Notes under the pieces: generated by a model
Databases searched by the model: none
Told to the model about the DNA's origin: nothing
What the model saw: only the letters and a program-made list of their open reading frames with translations
Translations under genes and position numbers: made by a program
NCBI GenBank assembly: GCA_018398575.1
Contig: JAGTXZ010000019.1
Coordinates: forward strand, 744,001-808,000
Reading direction: 5' to 3'
DNA from: Ampelomyces quisqualis
Taxonomy: Eukaryota; Ascomycota; Dothideomycetes; Pleosporales; Phaeosphaeriaceae
Length of the DNA stretch: 64,000 nt
Shown: piece by piece, positions 9,871 to 20,225 of the stretch
How the letters are laid out: each line of letters begins with the position of its first letter
Numbering within the stretch: position 1 is the first letter of the stretch

Positions 9871-12272
9871 TCAATTGTTGCCGAGAAGAGGTTGGGACTC
9901 GCTGCTGTCGCCAGCGTTGCCCTTCTTCTTTTTACCACGCTTCTTCCTCTTCTTCTTGCCTCCACCTTTACTGCCGGCATTTGCCGATTCCGCGTCTGAG
10001 TGGCCCTTCGTGTCATCTTGAGCACCGTCTACGGGAGCGGAAAGGAGAACCTTTTCTTCAGAATCACTCGAACTTGTAGTCTCCAAGACGATCTTTTTGA
10101 TGCCGTTAACGTCGACCACATTTTCGGAGATGCTGCCACTGCGAGCCGTGTGTCTTTTTGTGGGTGGACTCTTCGATCGAGAGCGGGACCGTAGCGATGC
10201 AATAGTGCTGACTGATCGTGCGCGCGGTCTGAACTCCTCCTCATCTTGCTTTGTGTTGTCAATAACGAGATACTGGTCGTCGTTGGCGGTGGATTTTGGT
10301 GACCTAGGCTCCTCGTCCGGCCCTCTGGTGCCCGAGCGTCCTGACATCCATGACATGCGGTCGCCGTTTGGTGCCATGGTACCATATCCCACTGCTACAC
10401 TGTGGACACCATCGCTAGCTTCACGACCTGCGGAACCAAGGAGCCCTTCGCCTACACCGCCCTCAGGGGCGTGCGAATCTTGACTCATGACACCTTCCGG
10501 ATTCGTGGGTGCTGTAGAGGGACGTCCATATTCAGGAATGGTTGGAGGAATGGCGGCCACATTTCCTGGTTTAATCTTGACCGTGTTGATTCGCGTCGAT
10601 TTGGGTCTGTTGGCTGCGTTCGATGGACCGAGGTGTTTTAAGTGTTGGAAAAAGTCGGGATCGTCGCTGCGGAGAGGTTCCATGGTACCTTTGTTCCCAC
10701 TGCTTCGACGACGCACCAAGAACGAGGTCAACGCGGCGTTACTCGATGATTCTGGTAGTGACAGCTTGCGTGGAGCGTTGCCGTTAGATTGAGTGGTTTC
10801 CTCTACGTCTATCAGGGGTTGTTCGGATGGTTTTCGAGGGATGTCGGTTATAACCTTCCCTCGAGGTACACGAGCACGAGGCGCTGGAGCCATGCGGCGG
10901 ATTGCCTTGTGCACGTCGATGAAGACGTCGGATTCGTCAATGATTTCCCTATTCTTGTTAAACTCGATCCCTGAGTAGAAGGACCACGTACTTACTCTCC
11001 AATGAGCTCCTCGATAACGTCCTCGAGAGTGACGACACCGACAGCGCCCTTGGCCTCGGCTGGGAAGTCAGACACGAGGACCATGTGAGACTTGCCCTCC
11101 TGGAAGAAATTGAGAATATCTAGACAGCATGTCTCTGGGCGAGTTTCGGGAAGTGTGGCAAGCGCAAAGTCGCGTACGCGGAGGGCGTCTTCAGGATCGT
11201 ATGTGATCAGCATCTTGACAAGCAGCATGCCGACGAAGTCATTCTTGTTGTTGGGGTTGTGGATGGGAATGCGGGAGTATCCTGCAGAAAGAATATTGTC
11301 CATCATCTTCTCGTCCAAGACGGTATCGGACGACATGGTGAAGACATCCTTCATGGGCGTCATGATGTTGCCGACAGCCTTGGCCTTGAGATCCAATACG
11401 GCAGTGATGATGGTGACCTCGTCCTCGTTCAGACGCTCTTCAGCGTTGCCGAGAGACTGGTGCAGGGTGACGAGTGTCTTGAGACCAGTCTTTTTGTAAA
11501 TTGTGCCGTGGTCTTCGCCAAGGAGGTAGTCGAGGAGCTTTGCGGTTGGCCAGGCAGCGATGCCCATGACGTACATGAGCGCGAGGACGACGGGCGACAT
11601 GAAGGCACCAATCGGCAAGCCATAACGGACGCAAATGGACTGGGGGACGACTTCTCCAAAGATGACTGCAGGACGTCAGGAACCAAGTGATTAGGGCTGC
11701 TGCACAACACACCAATGAGTACCGTGGAGCCAACCACGGCTGGCCAGCCTCCACCGAGCGATCTGTCGAGCACTATAGGCAGCGTTTCGTTGGTGATGAC
11801 GTTGCTCAGGAGCAATGTGACCAGGACCCAATGCTTGCCGCGCTTGAGAAGTCGCAGCACTCTCGCCGCGTTCTTGCGCTCGTGCCCTTCGCCAGAGTGG
11901 GCCAGAACCTGGAGGTAGATTTCATCTTGACCCATAAGGCTGTACCGGGTTAGCGTAAGTGGGGAGCAAAATGTAGGTATACTACGCTACTTACGCGATG
12001 GTTAGGCCGGCGAAGACACCACCAGCCAGAACGAGCGCGAGAGCCACGCCCAAATAGAGAACCAGACTGGCATCTTTCCTGGGGAGCTCCTCGTCGGCGA
12101 GCGCATGCACAAGCCCGCCAAAGGGAAGAGGAATGGCTCTCACCATGGGCGCGAAGGCGTGGAAGAGACAGACGAGGAGCATGTTGACGCGAGCAAGGCC
12201 ACTGGAGGCACCCGGGCGCGAGCGAGAAGCGGCCATGGCGCTCATGGCAGAAGCCATAGCTGGGACAGGCAC
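9871..12272 (-). CDS. MAM3: Mam3/CNNM-type DUF21 plus CBS-domain membrane protein
   Basis: Homologue of yeast Mam3 and animal CNNM proteins (ancient conserved domain family), vacuolar or other endomembrane proteins tied to divalent-cation (Mg/Mn) homeostasis. Exons 12272-11995, 11939-11713, 11665-10996 and 10948-9871 sum to 2253 nt (750 aa), with 47-55 nt introns. The N-terminus has a signal-like stretch, then the DUF21 membrane domain (VLYLGVALALVLAGGVFAGL, NVITNETLPIVLDR, IFGEVVPQSICVRYGLP). The CBS pair follows (VGNIMTPMKDVFTM, GYSRIPIHNPNNKNDFVGML, MVLVSDFPAEAKGAVGVVTL, EDVIEELIGEEIIDESD). The last exon encodes about 330 low-complexity Ser/Arg-rich residues ending in a Lys-rich block and SQPLLGNN. 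The divergent neighbour is the BCKDH E1 beta gene; the 684-bp gap holds the CACGTG array. Confidence 0.95.
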
Positions 12273-12390
12273 CTGCGTGCGGGGGCGATGGGAGAGGTCC
12301 AGTATGGGGAGGAAGTGTTGGCGTGATGGTGTTATGCGATGGTGCGCAAATGATGATGCGGAAGGAGCGGTTTCGTTAGCGCGCAGGCTG

Positions 12391-12804
12391 CACGTGTGAC
12401 AGCACTCTCACACCACCCGGCTCTCACCAAGTACAGCCAAGCATGGCACTATGCTCCCGGCAAAGCGGCCTACTGGCTTGCCACGACCACTGCGCCATGA
12501 TTGGATTCCAATTGATGGTCTCGCAAATCCTGCGATCATTCATGGCGGCACTCGGACGCGACTCTGGCGGCCACCGTTTTGCGGCCACCAGAGAAATCCT
12601 GGTTAGACCCCGCCGTGGTTCGCGTCAGGCGTCATCGTGCGTCGCCCAGCCAATCGAGTGCACTGACACATCACGTGTAGTTTGTATCACGTGCAGTTCG
12701 CATTACGTTCGGCTCGGATCACGTGCAGTTTGCATTACGTTCGGCTCGCATCACGTGCAGTTCGCATTACGGTAGCTTGCATCACGTGCAGCTTGCATCA
12801 CGTG
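12391..12804. promoter_or_regulatory. CACGTG (E-box) array in a divergent promoter
   Basis: Six exact CACGTG palindromes start at 12672, 12688, 12720, 12752, 12783 and 12799, spaced 16, 32, 32, 31 and 16 bp. A seventh stands alone at 12391. The cluster is built from an approximately 16-bp unit, atcacgtgcagttcgc, alternating with a diverged unit attacgttcggctcgc that has lost the hexamer. CACGTG is the core site of fungal bHLH regulators (Pho4-, Cbf1- and SREBP-like). The array ends about 150 bp before the E1 beta start codon and lies about 400 bp from the Mam3-like start. A regulatory role is inferred. A plain minisatellite is the alternative. Confidence 0.7.
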
Positions 12805-12955
12805 CGTTGCCAAGCCGTCTTAACCCCGTCGTCTCAGAATCTGGGGAAGAGCCGCAGGTAGCCGCCGTCATCGGCTATGGCTTCTCACGCCGGCCACTTC
12901 GTCACGCGTCCTCACTCTTCCTGGTGGTGAATTGCATACTGTCATTCCCACCAAC

Positions 12956-14267
12956 ATGGCTACCAAGACGCCCTCGATGCGCGCCCTCTTGCGTTACCTC
13001 CTCCGTCCCCACGCGCCGCTTCATCCGCGATGCCAGTACCAAGCCCAGTGCAAACAGTATTCTGCCGCCGCTGCCGCCGCACGTCTCAATGGCAGCGTAG
13101 AATACGACACTACCTCAATCTTGAATCACACATCCAAGTCGACTCTGGCCAATCCTGAGCTGTCGGCAGAGGCGCGAAATGGGCAAACCAAACGCATCAA
13201 CCTCTACACCGCTGTCAATGAGGCACTGAAACATGCGCTTCAAACGGATGAGAGGGTCATGGTGTTTGGTGAAGACATACAGTTCGGAGGCGTCTTCCGC
13301 TGCACAATGAACCTGGCCGCAGAGTTTGGAACGGACCGCGTCTTCAACACGCCACTCAGCGAGCAAGGCCTGGTTGGCTTCGCTGTTGGCGCTGCTGCAG
13401 AGGGCATGAAGCCTGTCGCAGAAATTCAATTCGCCGATTATGTCTTTCCTGCCTTTGATCAAATACACAACGAGGTTGCCAAGTACAGATACCGCTCAGG
13501 CTCCACTGGCGCAAACTGCGGTGGTCTGGTGATTCGCATGCCATCAGGGAGTGTTGGGCACGGTGCTTTGTAGGACACACCCGCTGACATCAATCACCTC
13601 CCAGAACTGATCTTGTCCAGGTACCATACGCAATCACCCGAAGCTCTCTTCACCCACACTCCTGGCCTACGCGTCGTCATACCTCGGTCGCCCGTCCAAG
13701 CAAAAGGTCTCCTCTTGTCAGCTATCCGCTGCAATGATCCCGTCATCTTCATGGAGCCCAAGATTTTATACCGAGCGGCAGTCGAGCAAGTGCCAGTAGA
13801 CGCCTTCTATCTGCTCCTAGACAAAGCCGAGGTTCTCAAGCCTGGCAGAGACCTCACCATCATTTCATACGGAACCCCCCTCTACACGTGCTCAGCAGCA
13901 ATAGCAGCAGCAGAGAAGGACTTTGGCTGCAATATTGAGCTCATTGATTTGCGAACAATATACCCCTGGGATAGAGAGACGGTACTGAACAGCGTAAAGA
14001 AGACGGGACGCGCTATTGTCGTGCACGAGAGCATGATGAACGCCGGCGTTGGAGCTGAAGTTGCTGCGACTATACAAGAGAAGGCTTTCTTGCGGTTAGA
14101 AGCGCCAGTGAAGAGGGTAGCTGGATGGGCGACACATACTGGTCTCATGTTTGAGCAATTCATCATTCCAGATGTTACACGTAAGTTTTGTATATGTAGT
14201 ATCTGGCCACACTATACTGACCATCCCAGGGGTTTACGATGCTATCAAACAGACATTGGACTACTGA
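12956..14267 (+). CDS. Branched-chain 2-oxoacid dehydrogenase E1 beta subunit, mitochondrial
   Basis: Beta chain of the thiamine-dependent E1 of the branched-chain ketoacid dehydrogenase complex (Leu/Ile/Val degradation, mitochondrial matrix). Exons 12956-13569, 13621-14180 and 14230-14267 sum to 1212 nt (403 aa). The Arg-rich, acid-poor first 45 residues form a mitochondrial presequence. Family motifs follow: NLYTAVNEALKHAL, VMVFGEDIQFGGVFRCT (the Glu region contacting thiamine diphosphate), VFNTPLSEQGLVGFAVGAA, AEIQFADYVFPAFDQIHNE, MEPKILYRAAVEQVP, IELIDLRTIYPWD and VAGWATHTGLMFEQFIIPD, ending QTLDY. E1 beta of pyruvate dehydrogenase is the nearest alternative, but GDRVFNTPLSEQG-type spacing and the YRAAVE segment favour BCKDH. 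The CACGTG array is just upstream. Confidence 0.95.
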
Positions 14268-14690
14268 GGTCGCCCAAGAGAACGAATCCGTTCCCGGCAT
14301 TGAAATGCTTCTAGTTCGCATGCGATGTGAAAAATTCTGTTTGGACAGTTCTGTATGGCAGAGAGGCTAAGATGCATCTCACTCCGAGGTTAGTCTTGAC
14401 TTATTGCCGGGCCTGGCAATGGATAGCTCGGTCGACGTTGGTGTTCCTGCAAGGGATGGCTATTCTCGGATTGGAATGTAGATTCAGATCTGGATCTGGA
14501 TCAGCTAGCGGCTCAAACAATGGACCCTGACGCTAACGCGCTCCTCAACTTGCAGACGTCATGGACTTCGTCACATAAGTGGACAATGTATCTGAAAGCA
14601 TGGAGATTGAATACTTCTTCTTACAACCAACCCATCTATTCATCGCTCAACTGGAGTTTGACGCCTCACCCGCCCATCACAACACACAAA

Positions 14691-15271
14691 ATGGCATCCC
14701 GCACATTCACACCAATGCTCCGACAATCCCTCCGCCTATCCACACGACCAATTCAGCGCCGCTTCCTCAACACCGAAACCGCGCCCAGTCTATACGCAGC
14801 GCGCGCCCACGTCGTCGGCGCCCGAACAGGGTCCGTTCACCCCTCTCCATCCCCCTCCCCTCGCAACTAACCTCCTCGCTCTCCAGCCACGTCGACGGCG
14901 AATCCCTCAAGGTCGACCTCACAATGGCCAAATCCCTCGGCGGCCCCGGCGACGCCGACAAAACCAACCCGGAAGAACTCTTCGCCGCGGGCTACGGCGC
15001 ATGCTTCCAGTCCGCCATGAACGCCGTGGCGCCCACGCTCGGCGTCAAAATGCCCAGCGAGCCCGCCGACAGCATCGTCGAGAGCACAGTCCATTTGGTC
15101 GGCAGCATGAAGGATTTGGATATGGGTTTGCGCGTGGAATTGTTGGTTCGAGTCAAGGGGCTTGAGAAGAGTAAGTTGGAGGAGGTGGTTCAGAAGGCGC
15201 GATTGGTTTGTCCGTATAGTAGGGCGACCAAGGATAATGTGTATACGACGGTTAGATGTGAGACTATGTAA
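14691..15271 (+). CDS. Ohr/OsmC-family organic hydroperoxide reductase
   Basis: Thiol peroxidase that reduces organic and fatty-acid hydroperoxides using a redox Cys pair. Exons 14691-14830 and 14887-15271 (intron 56 nt) give 525 nt, 174 aa. The first 35 residues (MASRTFTPMLRQSLRLSTRP) look like a mitochondrial presequence. The core shows ARAHVVGARTGHVDGES, the peroxidatic Cys in GYGACFQSAMNA and the resolving Cys in ARLVCPYSRATKDN, with KTNPEELFAAGYGACF typical of the Ohr subfamily rather than OsmC. Length is normal for Ohr plus leader. It follows the E1 beta gene in tandem by about 420 bp. Confidence 0.95.
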
Positions 15272-15599
15272 GAGTGGGACGGGGGGTGGTGATTGTGACG
15301 CACCATTGTTTACTTTCCTCCTACAATCCGACGTCGCTCAATACCTAGCAGAGTGTGTGCGTCTCAGCGCTCGGATATTCCTCACTCGAGGACGAATAAT
15401 GCCCTGAAGCTTTCGATTCATGTGGATCTCACAAACCATTCTACGCAGATTATCGCCATGTCTCGTGGCTTCTTTTGCTACACGTTTTGCGCGCTTTTCA
15501 ACTTCTCTTTCCCATATTTGGCTTCGGTGACCCCCCGCTCTTCCTACTTCTTTGCACCCTGACTTCAAGTTCTATCTTCATTTGCTGCACCACGCACTC

Positions 15600-17242
15600 T
15601 ACATTGAGATGAGAGAGCCGGTCGATGGTGAAAGGTTACTGGCGCCAAGTAAACCTTTGCAGTTCGCTGATATGGTTAAGGCAGATTGGAAGAGCTCGGG
15701 TAGTTAGCCTTCAAATTGCCAATAGGGAATTGGGACGAGGCGGTCTCTTTGGGTCTCGCATGGCTGTGGGCAAGCCACACTCCGACAGACTTGCTCCTTG
15801 TGCCAGCAGTAGTTGTGCCTTTACCATGTCTGTCATGAAGGTCGAATCCGTGATGGTGTGCTCGACTTATAATCGTGGAGATTCACTTCCAAAAATAGTA
15901 CTGCCCAGATATTGGCTTCACGAGAAATTCAAGCGTGCCCAGGAAGAAATACCGAACCTGAGTCCTATCAGTACCGAGAGTGTGAATGTGACTCTCATGA
16001 TTCGCTTACCTCTCTGGCTCTCCTCAACGCATCATCGATGACCTTCCTTCGCGATCAAGTCGCGATTCGCTACTACGCTTTGTGGCAATTCAATAATTTC
16101 TGGTAGCGTCTTTGAATGCTGCATTCGAGCTCCTAAAGGTACGTGACATCGCCTGTGCCGTCGCCGTTGATCTGAACTTCGATGTGGCGAAACCCGTAAA
16201 CAGCTGACTTCTTCGCAAAGACCTGCTCCGATGGGCTTTTCTCTACTGCTCACTTCACCAATGATGCAAGCTGGTCCTCGCTTCGAACAAGTCGAATTCC
16301 TCGACCGTCGCCTTTGTCAACTGCCTTCACCATGACTGGGAAGCTAGCTTCTGCAGCGAATTGGCGTACATCATTTCTATTGTTGGTTGGTTGAAGTAGA
16401 GCTGGTGGTACTGGGACTTGACCTGAAATGATCCCGAGCCGAGACCTTGACGAAGACATTTAGGAACCACTCACATTACTCGGCTAGCTGTCTCTAAACT
16501 GGCCACCTGTGTTCTCCCCCGTCCCGGGCCTACAACTACATACAGCGTTCGCCTCGTCCCACGTTCGTTTCGCAAAGTCCTCTGACTCGGAGCGAAAACC
16601 ATAATCAGAGTGCATGCAGTCGATTTGATGCTTTTTCACAATTTCGACAAGCCAGTCTGTGCTCATGAAATCTGCAGCTGATGGGAGCTCCACGTTGTGA
16701 GTGGCTCTTGTTGCATGTGACGCTTCCCCAGACATGTACTTGGATGGCATATGTCTCAATGTCCAGTTCTCATGCTGAAGAAACTATCCTTGTGGCTATC
16801 TCGTCTCTGGTATCGTGTTAGACTACAGATCTGAAGAACCAACTGACCTGTTTGCAATCGACAAGCGCCTAATAGGCCTCTGCGGCGGGGGCTCTATCTT
16901 TCGCTCATGGATCTGAGTATCGAGTCTGAGTTCTCTGAGAACAGCTTCCTTCGATTGTTGCGTATGACTTGAAGAAAAGCGTCGCGCAATGCCTCGAAGA
17001 GACGGAATGTAGTAAAAAGACTTCAACGGGAGCTCTTGGAAATGTCCACGGTTTTGCAGATGGCAGGTTTCGGTCAGGGAAAGTTTTAGATGTTCCATGA
17101 TCGCCTTAGAAGCCCCAGCTTCACGTCTTTCGTGGTAGCTATGCTGGTTAGGCGGGGAAGACACGGAATGCCAAACTCTTTTTCTTATTGCCGCGTCACT
17201 GCCGTCTCGACAATTGCAATGTGATGAAATTTCGGACAGCAA
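15600..17242 (-). pseudogene. Biotin carboxylase (acyl-CoA carboxylase alpha-type) pseudogene
   Basis: Decayed ATP-grasp biotin carboxylase on the minus strand. In order: RRLSIANR (start of the BC fold), DEIATRIVSSA then TGA at 16770-16772 where an Arg is expected, HATRATHNVELPSAADFMS, MHSDYGFRSESEDFAKR (normally HPGYGFLSE), FPVMVKAVDKGDGRGIRLVR (ATP-binding glycine loop), EQVFAKKSAVYGFRHIEVQI, then TYL-TAG-ELECSIQRR (TAG at 16133-16135, Trp expected), and in shifted frames VEHTIT, QLLLAQGASLSECGLP and a final QLRLT. Stops replace CGA or TGG codons, as expected from C-to-T changes on one strand or the other. Upstream of the BC domain lies an N-terminal part of about 120 residues. Head to head with the carboxyltransferase pseudogene, starts about 50 bp apart. 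Confidence 0.85.
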
Positions 17243-17295
17243 TTTCTCCCAGAGGGTCTTTCAACTGAGCAAGTAACACGCATTGTCTCATAAGC

Positions 17296-19150
17296 ATGGC
17301 TGGCGACGGCCAGTCACCAAGCAAGGACGCGTCAAGTCATCTGAAATCGCCAAAGATCGCCTCCCCCATGTCAGCTCCCACATGGAACGGAATACAGTCA
17401 AACGACGACGAAAAAGGTGCAGAAGCCACTCATCCTGCAGATTACTCAGATATTCTTGGTCAGATTGCTGCATTGCGCAAAACTGCTGCGACGCCGAACT
17501 CAAGTAATCGCGGATTAGTACGCCAGAAGCAGGCGTCGTTTTTGTCGTATCATGCATCTCGAGAATTCTGAACCATCGGACTACCTATACTCAGTACACC
17601 CGATAGAGGAAAGCTGTGGGTGACAAAGCATGATGCAAAGTTGCCTGATGACGGAAACTTCCACGAGGTTGGAAGCGTGAAATAATGTCCTGGGTAGGCG
17701 CTACATGGCTAAGAAGGTGTGTCTGTATTAATTCGAATTTGGGTTCGGGCGACTGAGGTCGAAAGATCGTCCTCGCCGCCGATGACTTTTCGACCCGTGC
17801 TGGACACGTACATAAAAATCGATTTCTAAACAACATGATCAGAAAGGTTTCGGTTGACAAGTTGTGCAGGCCGATGGTGCGCTAATGGACAAGGCGGCAA
17901 GTTCCTCTTCTCTTCGGATTACCGCCTCTGGACGCCTCCGAGCGAAAATGTCAGGGACGGTGGACCCGAGAATGCACTCTGACTGGCTCTGACCTGAAGT
18001 CGGTTACTCCGTAGTTGAGTTGGCTTGTTGATGCATGAACCCCCCTGTCATGTTCGCTCGTGTCCGCCAAGAAGTGATTTGTATCCTGCTACTGCTACAT
18101 GTCACTTCTCGGGCATGGCTGCCGACATCGGTTCGTTGATCAACGCTGGACTAAATATTGTGAAAAACGCAACATTCAGAGAAATGATGTCCTTGACCAA
18201 TCTGGGTGGCCCCGCTGTGCGTTGCCAACCTGCACCAGCAGCACAATTGCCAGCCTCGTGCCAGATGAAACAGGTTGTTTCGAGCAAATTTGCACGGTAC
18301 CACCCGTAAGCTATCTGCCAGATTGCAGACCCAATCGACCACGTATCAAAAAACTTATGATCTATCATACCACGCGCGAAAAACAGGTCGTTCATCTTGA
18401 ACCAGCCCACGTGGCACGCGCAATCATAACGGACATCGCTGTCCAGGGAGCTTTCTGGTCACCGTGGGGCACCGCTGAACAGTACATACAATCGTTGGTC
18501 TGGCGCGGGCTCGGCGGTAAATCGGTCAGAATCATTTCGTTGAACTGCGAGGTTAATGCTGGAGCTTAGACACGCTCGGCTCACTGAAGATCACCCGCAT
18601 ACCGAAATCCTTCGATATTTTTATGTTCTCCGTATGTCAAACTATCAAGATCGCGGGCGATGCCGATGGCGGGCAAGTGATTTTCTGATGCATAACATAA
18701 CATGGGTGCGTCACACTGTCACACTGCCACTGCGATAGTGTCGCAGAACCGGGAACGTACAGCAAACAATGCGGCACGGCGTTACTCCGTTCCCTCGTCG
18801 CAACTTAGTGTAGTGCTACGATGTCTACGGAGTATCTTCAATATCTTCAATGTCATCGTCCGGCGGGTGCACGGAGTTGCTGGAGGCGTTCAGCTTGACT
18901 GTAGAGTTGAAGTTGGACACTCTTTCGAACTCAAGAAGATTGTGCGTAAAGAGGGCCAGGCAAAGCGAGATGAGAGGTAGGTGTGCTGAGTTAGAAAGTG
19001 AGTATGTACAAGCGGCGGTGAACCCGGTTCGTACGGCGAATCACTTTAGAGTCGAAGATTTCATCGACCCTGCATTTACCAGACGCGTGCGCTGTGAGTG
19101 GGTAAGCCATATTATTTATGAGAGCTTACTGCCGCAGGGTCCAGGGGTGC
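17296..19150 (+). pseudogene. Acyl-CoA carboxylase carboxyltransferase (beta-type) pseudogene
   Basis: The 5' part is well kept: an ATG at 17296 (MAGDGQSPSKDASS), then IAALRKTAATPNSSNRGLVR and, after a plausible intron (about 17535-17621), GKLWVTKHDAKLPDDGNFHEVGSVK ended by TAA; many stops follow. Later pieces remain recognisable in different frames: MAADIGSLINAGLNIVKNAT, SLTNLGGPAV and DETGCFEQI (18110-18290), ISLNCEVNAGA (18530-18567), NIFNVIVRRVHGVAGGV (18840-18890), and YVQAAVNPVRTANHFRVEDF IDPAFTRRVRCEWVSH ending LLPQ (19005-19140). This order is that of the two crotonase-fold halves of propionyl-CoA/acyl-CoA carboxylase beta subunits. The NPVRTANxFxVExxIDPAxTR tail is family-specific. 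Original substrate unknown. Confidence 0.85.
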
Positions 19151-20103
19151 AGCGGCTGATTTCGGCCCATCGAGGAAGAAGTGTGAGCGATTCGGGCCGC
19201 GAAGTGCAAACCTTCTTCAGCTGCTCCGTACTCCGTATACCTCATAAGCTGTTGAAAGTTGTCGGTACTACGGAGTACGGGGTCTATGAGAAACTTGCCT
19301 TGAAGCTTTTGTATGCCAACTCTATTGAGAAGAAAAAAGGAAGCAAAGCGTTGCTGCAAGGTGCATCTCCCAATCAACCCTGGACAGCAAATTGTCAACA
19401 GTTAGTGCGATATGCCTTGCATCTTGATGATATCTTACGGTTGACCCCTACGACAGAACTGGTTATCCTAAAAAAGGATTTACGCAGGATTCTTTACTGC
19501 CGGACCCAATGACATGGAGCCGAACTACAAATTCCATTCAGACGGATGTGGCGCTCCAGGAACCTCAAAAGCGCAGAGCCGCGGCACAGCCGTCGTTGGT
19601 ATTCAATCCTCTTGACAGTTCTTCTGTGTACGGAATATGTTGATGAGTCTTGCTTGATGCTTATTGCGGCGGTCCAGCGGGCACGAAATCCGAGCAATGG
19701 CTTTCAAAGCAACAACGAGTTCGACGGCACGCCATCATCGTCGATATGTGATTCCTGCCTTGCGGGAACCTTCCTCTTTCGCATCCTTCTGACATTCATG
19801 TCGGTCCTGATTCGGACCCCAGACCAGCATTTCCATGCACGGCTTCCGGCCCGGACGTGGTGCCAACCCAATCCGTCATGGCTGGACATGATATTACACT
19901 CTGTATTGTATGCCAACATGCTGGGCGAAGTCCGTGCTTTGCGAATCCAACACATCCCAGCTATACGCGCCTGTGCTCGTGCCCTCGATGTCTCGCTGAC
20001 ATAGAGTTTGATTGCCTGAGCGGATCACGCCTCGAATGTCTGGACATATGAATGCGCGCGCAGTCCCGTTCGCACAGGCCGACGATCGCGTGCATACTCC
20101 GTA
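18005..20103. repeat. Cluster of TACTCCGTA palindrome-forming 9-mers
   Basis: The 9-mer TACTCCGTA occurs at 18005-18013, 19229-19237 and 20095-20103. Its complement TACGGAGTA is at 18826-18834 and 19269-19277. A near match (TACTCCGTT) lies at 18783. The copies at 19226-19237 and 19269-19280 extend to a perfect 12-bp inverted repeat (CCGTACTCCGTA) around a 31-nt loop. A 9-mer should occur on either strand about 0.015 times in 2 kb of random sequence. The cluster overlaps the 3' part of the dead carboxyltransferase and the region before the MFS gene. Origin unknown: relic of short inverted-repeat elements or a binding-site cluster. Confidence 0.6.
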
Positions 20104-20225
20104 CTGACCACCACACTGACTCGCCAGGCTCACCGGTACTGACGCCCCAGAATCTTCCCCGGGTTCTCCATACCAACGGAAGCCAAAATCAATCCTCCGC
20201 TTTCCCGTGGAGAGGCGGAAATGTT

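Noticed and set aside
15600..19150. Carboxylase pair as methylcrotonyl-CoA carboxylase belonging with the nearby BCKDH E1 beta gene in leucine breakdown
   Set aside because: Attractive because of proximity, but the beta-subunit N-terminus (TPNxxxRGxVRQKQAGKLWV type) does not resemble MCC beta as I know it, and both genes are dead. Proximity alone is not evidence.
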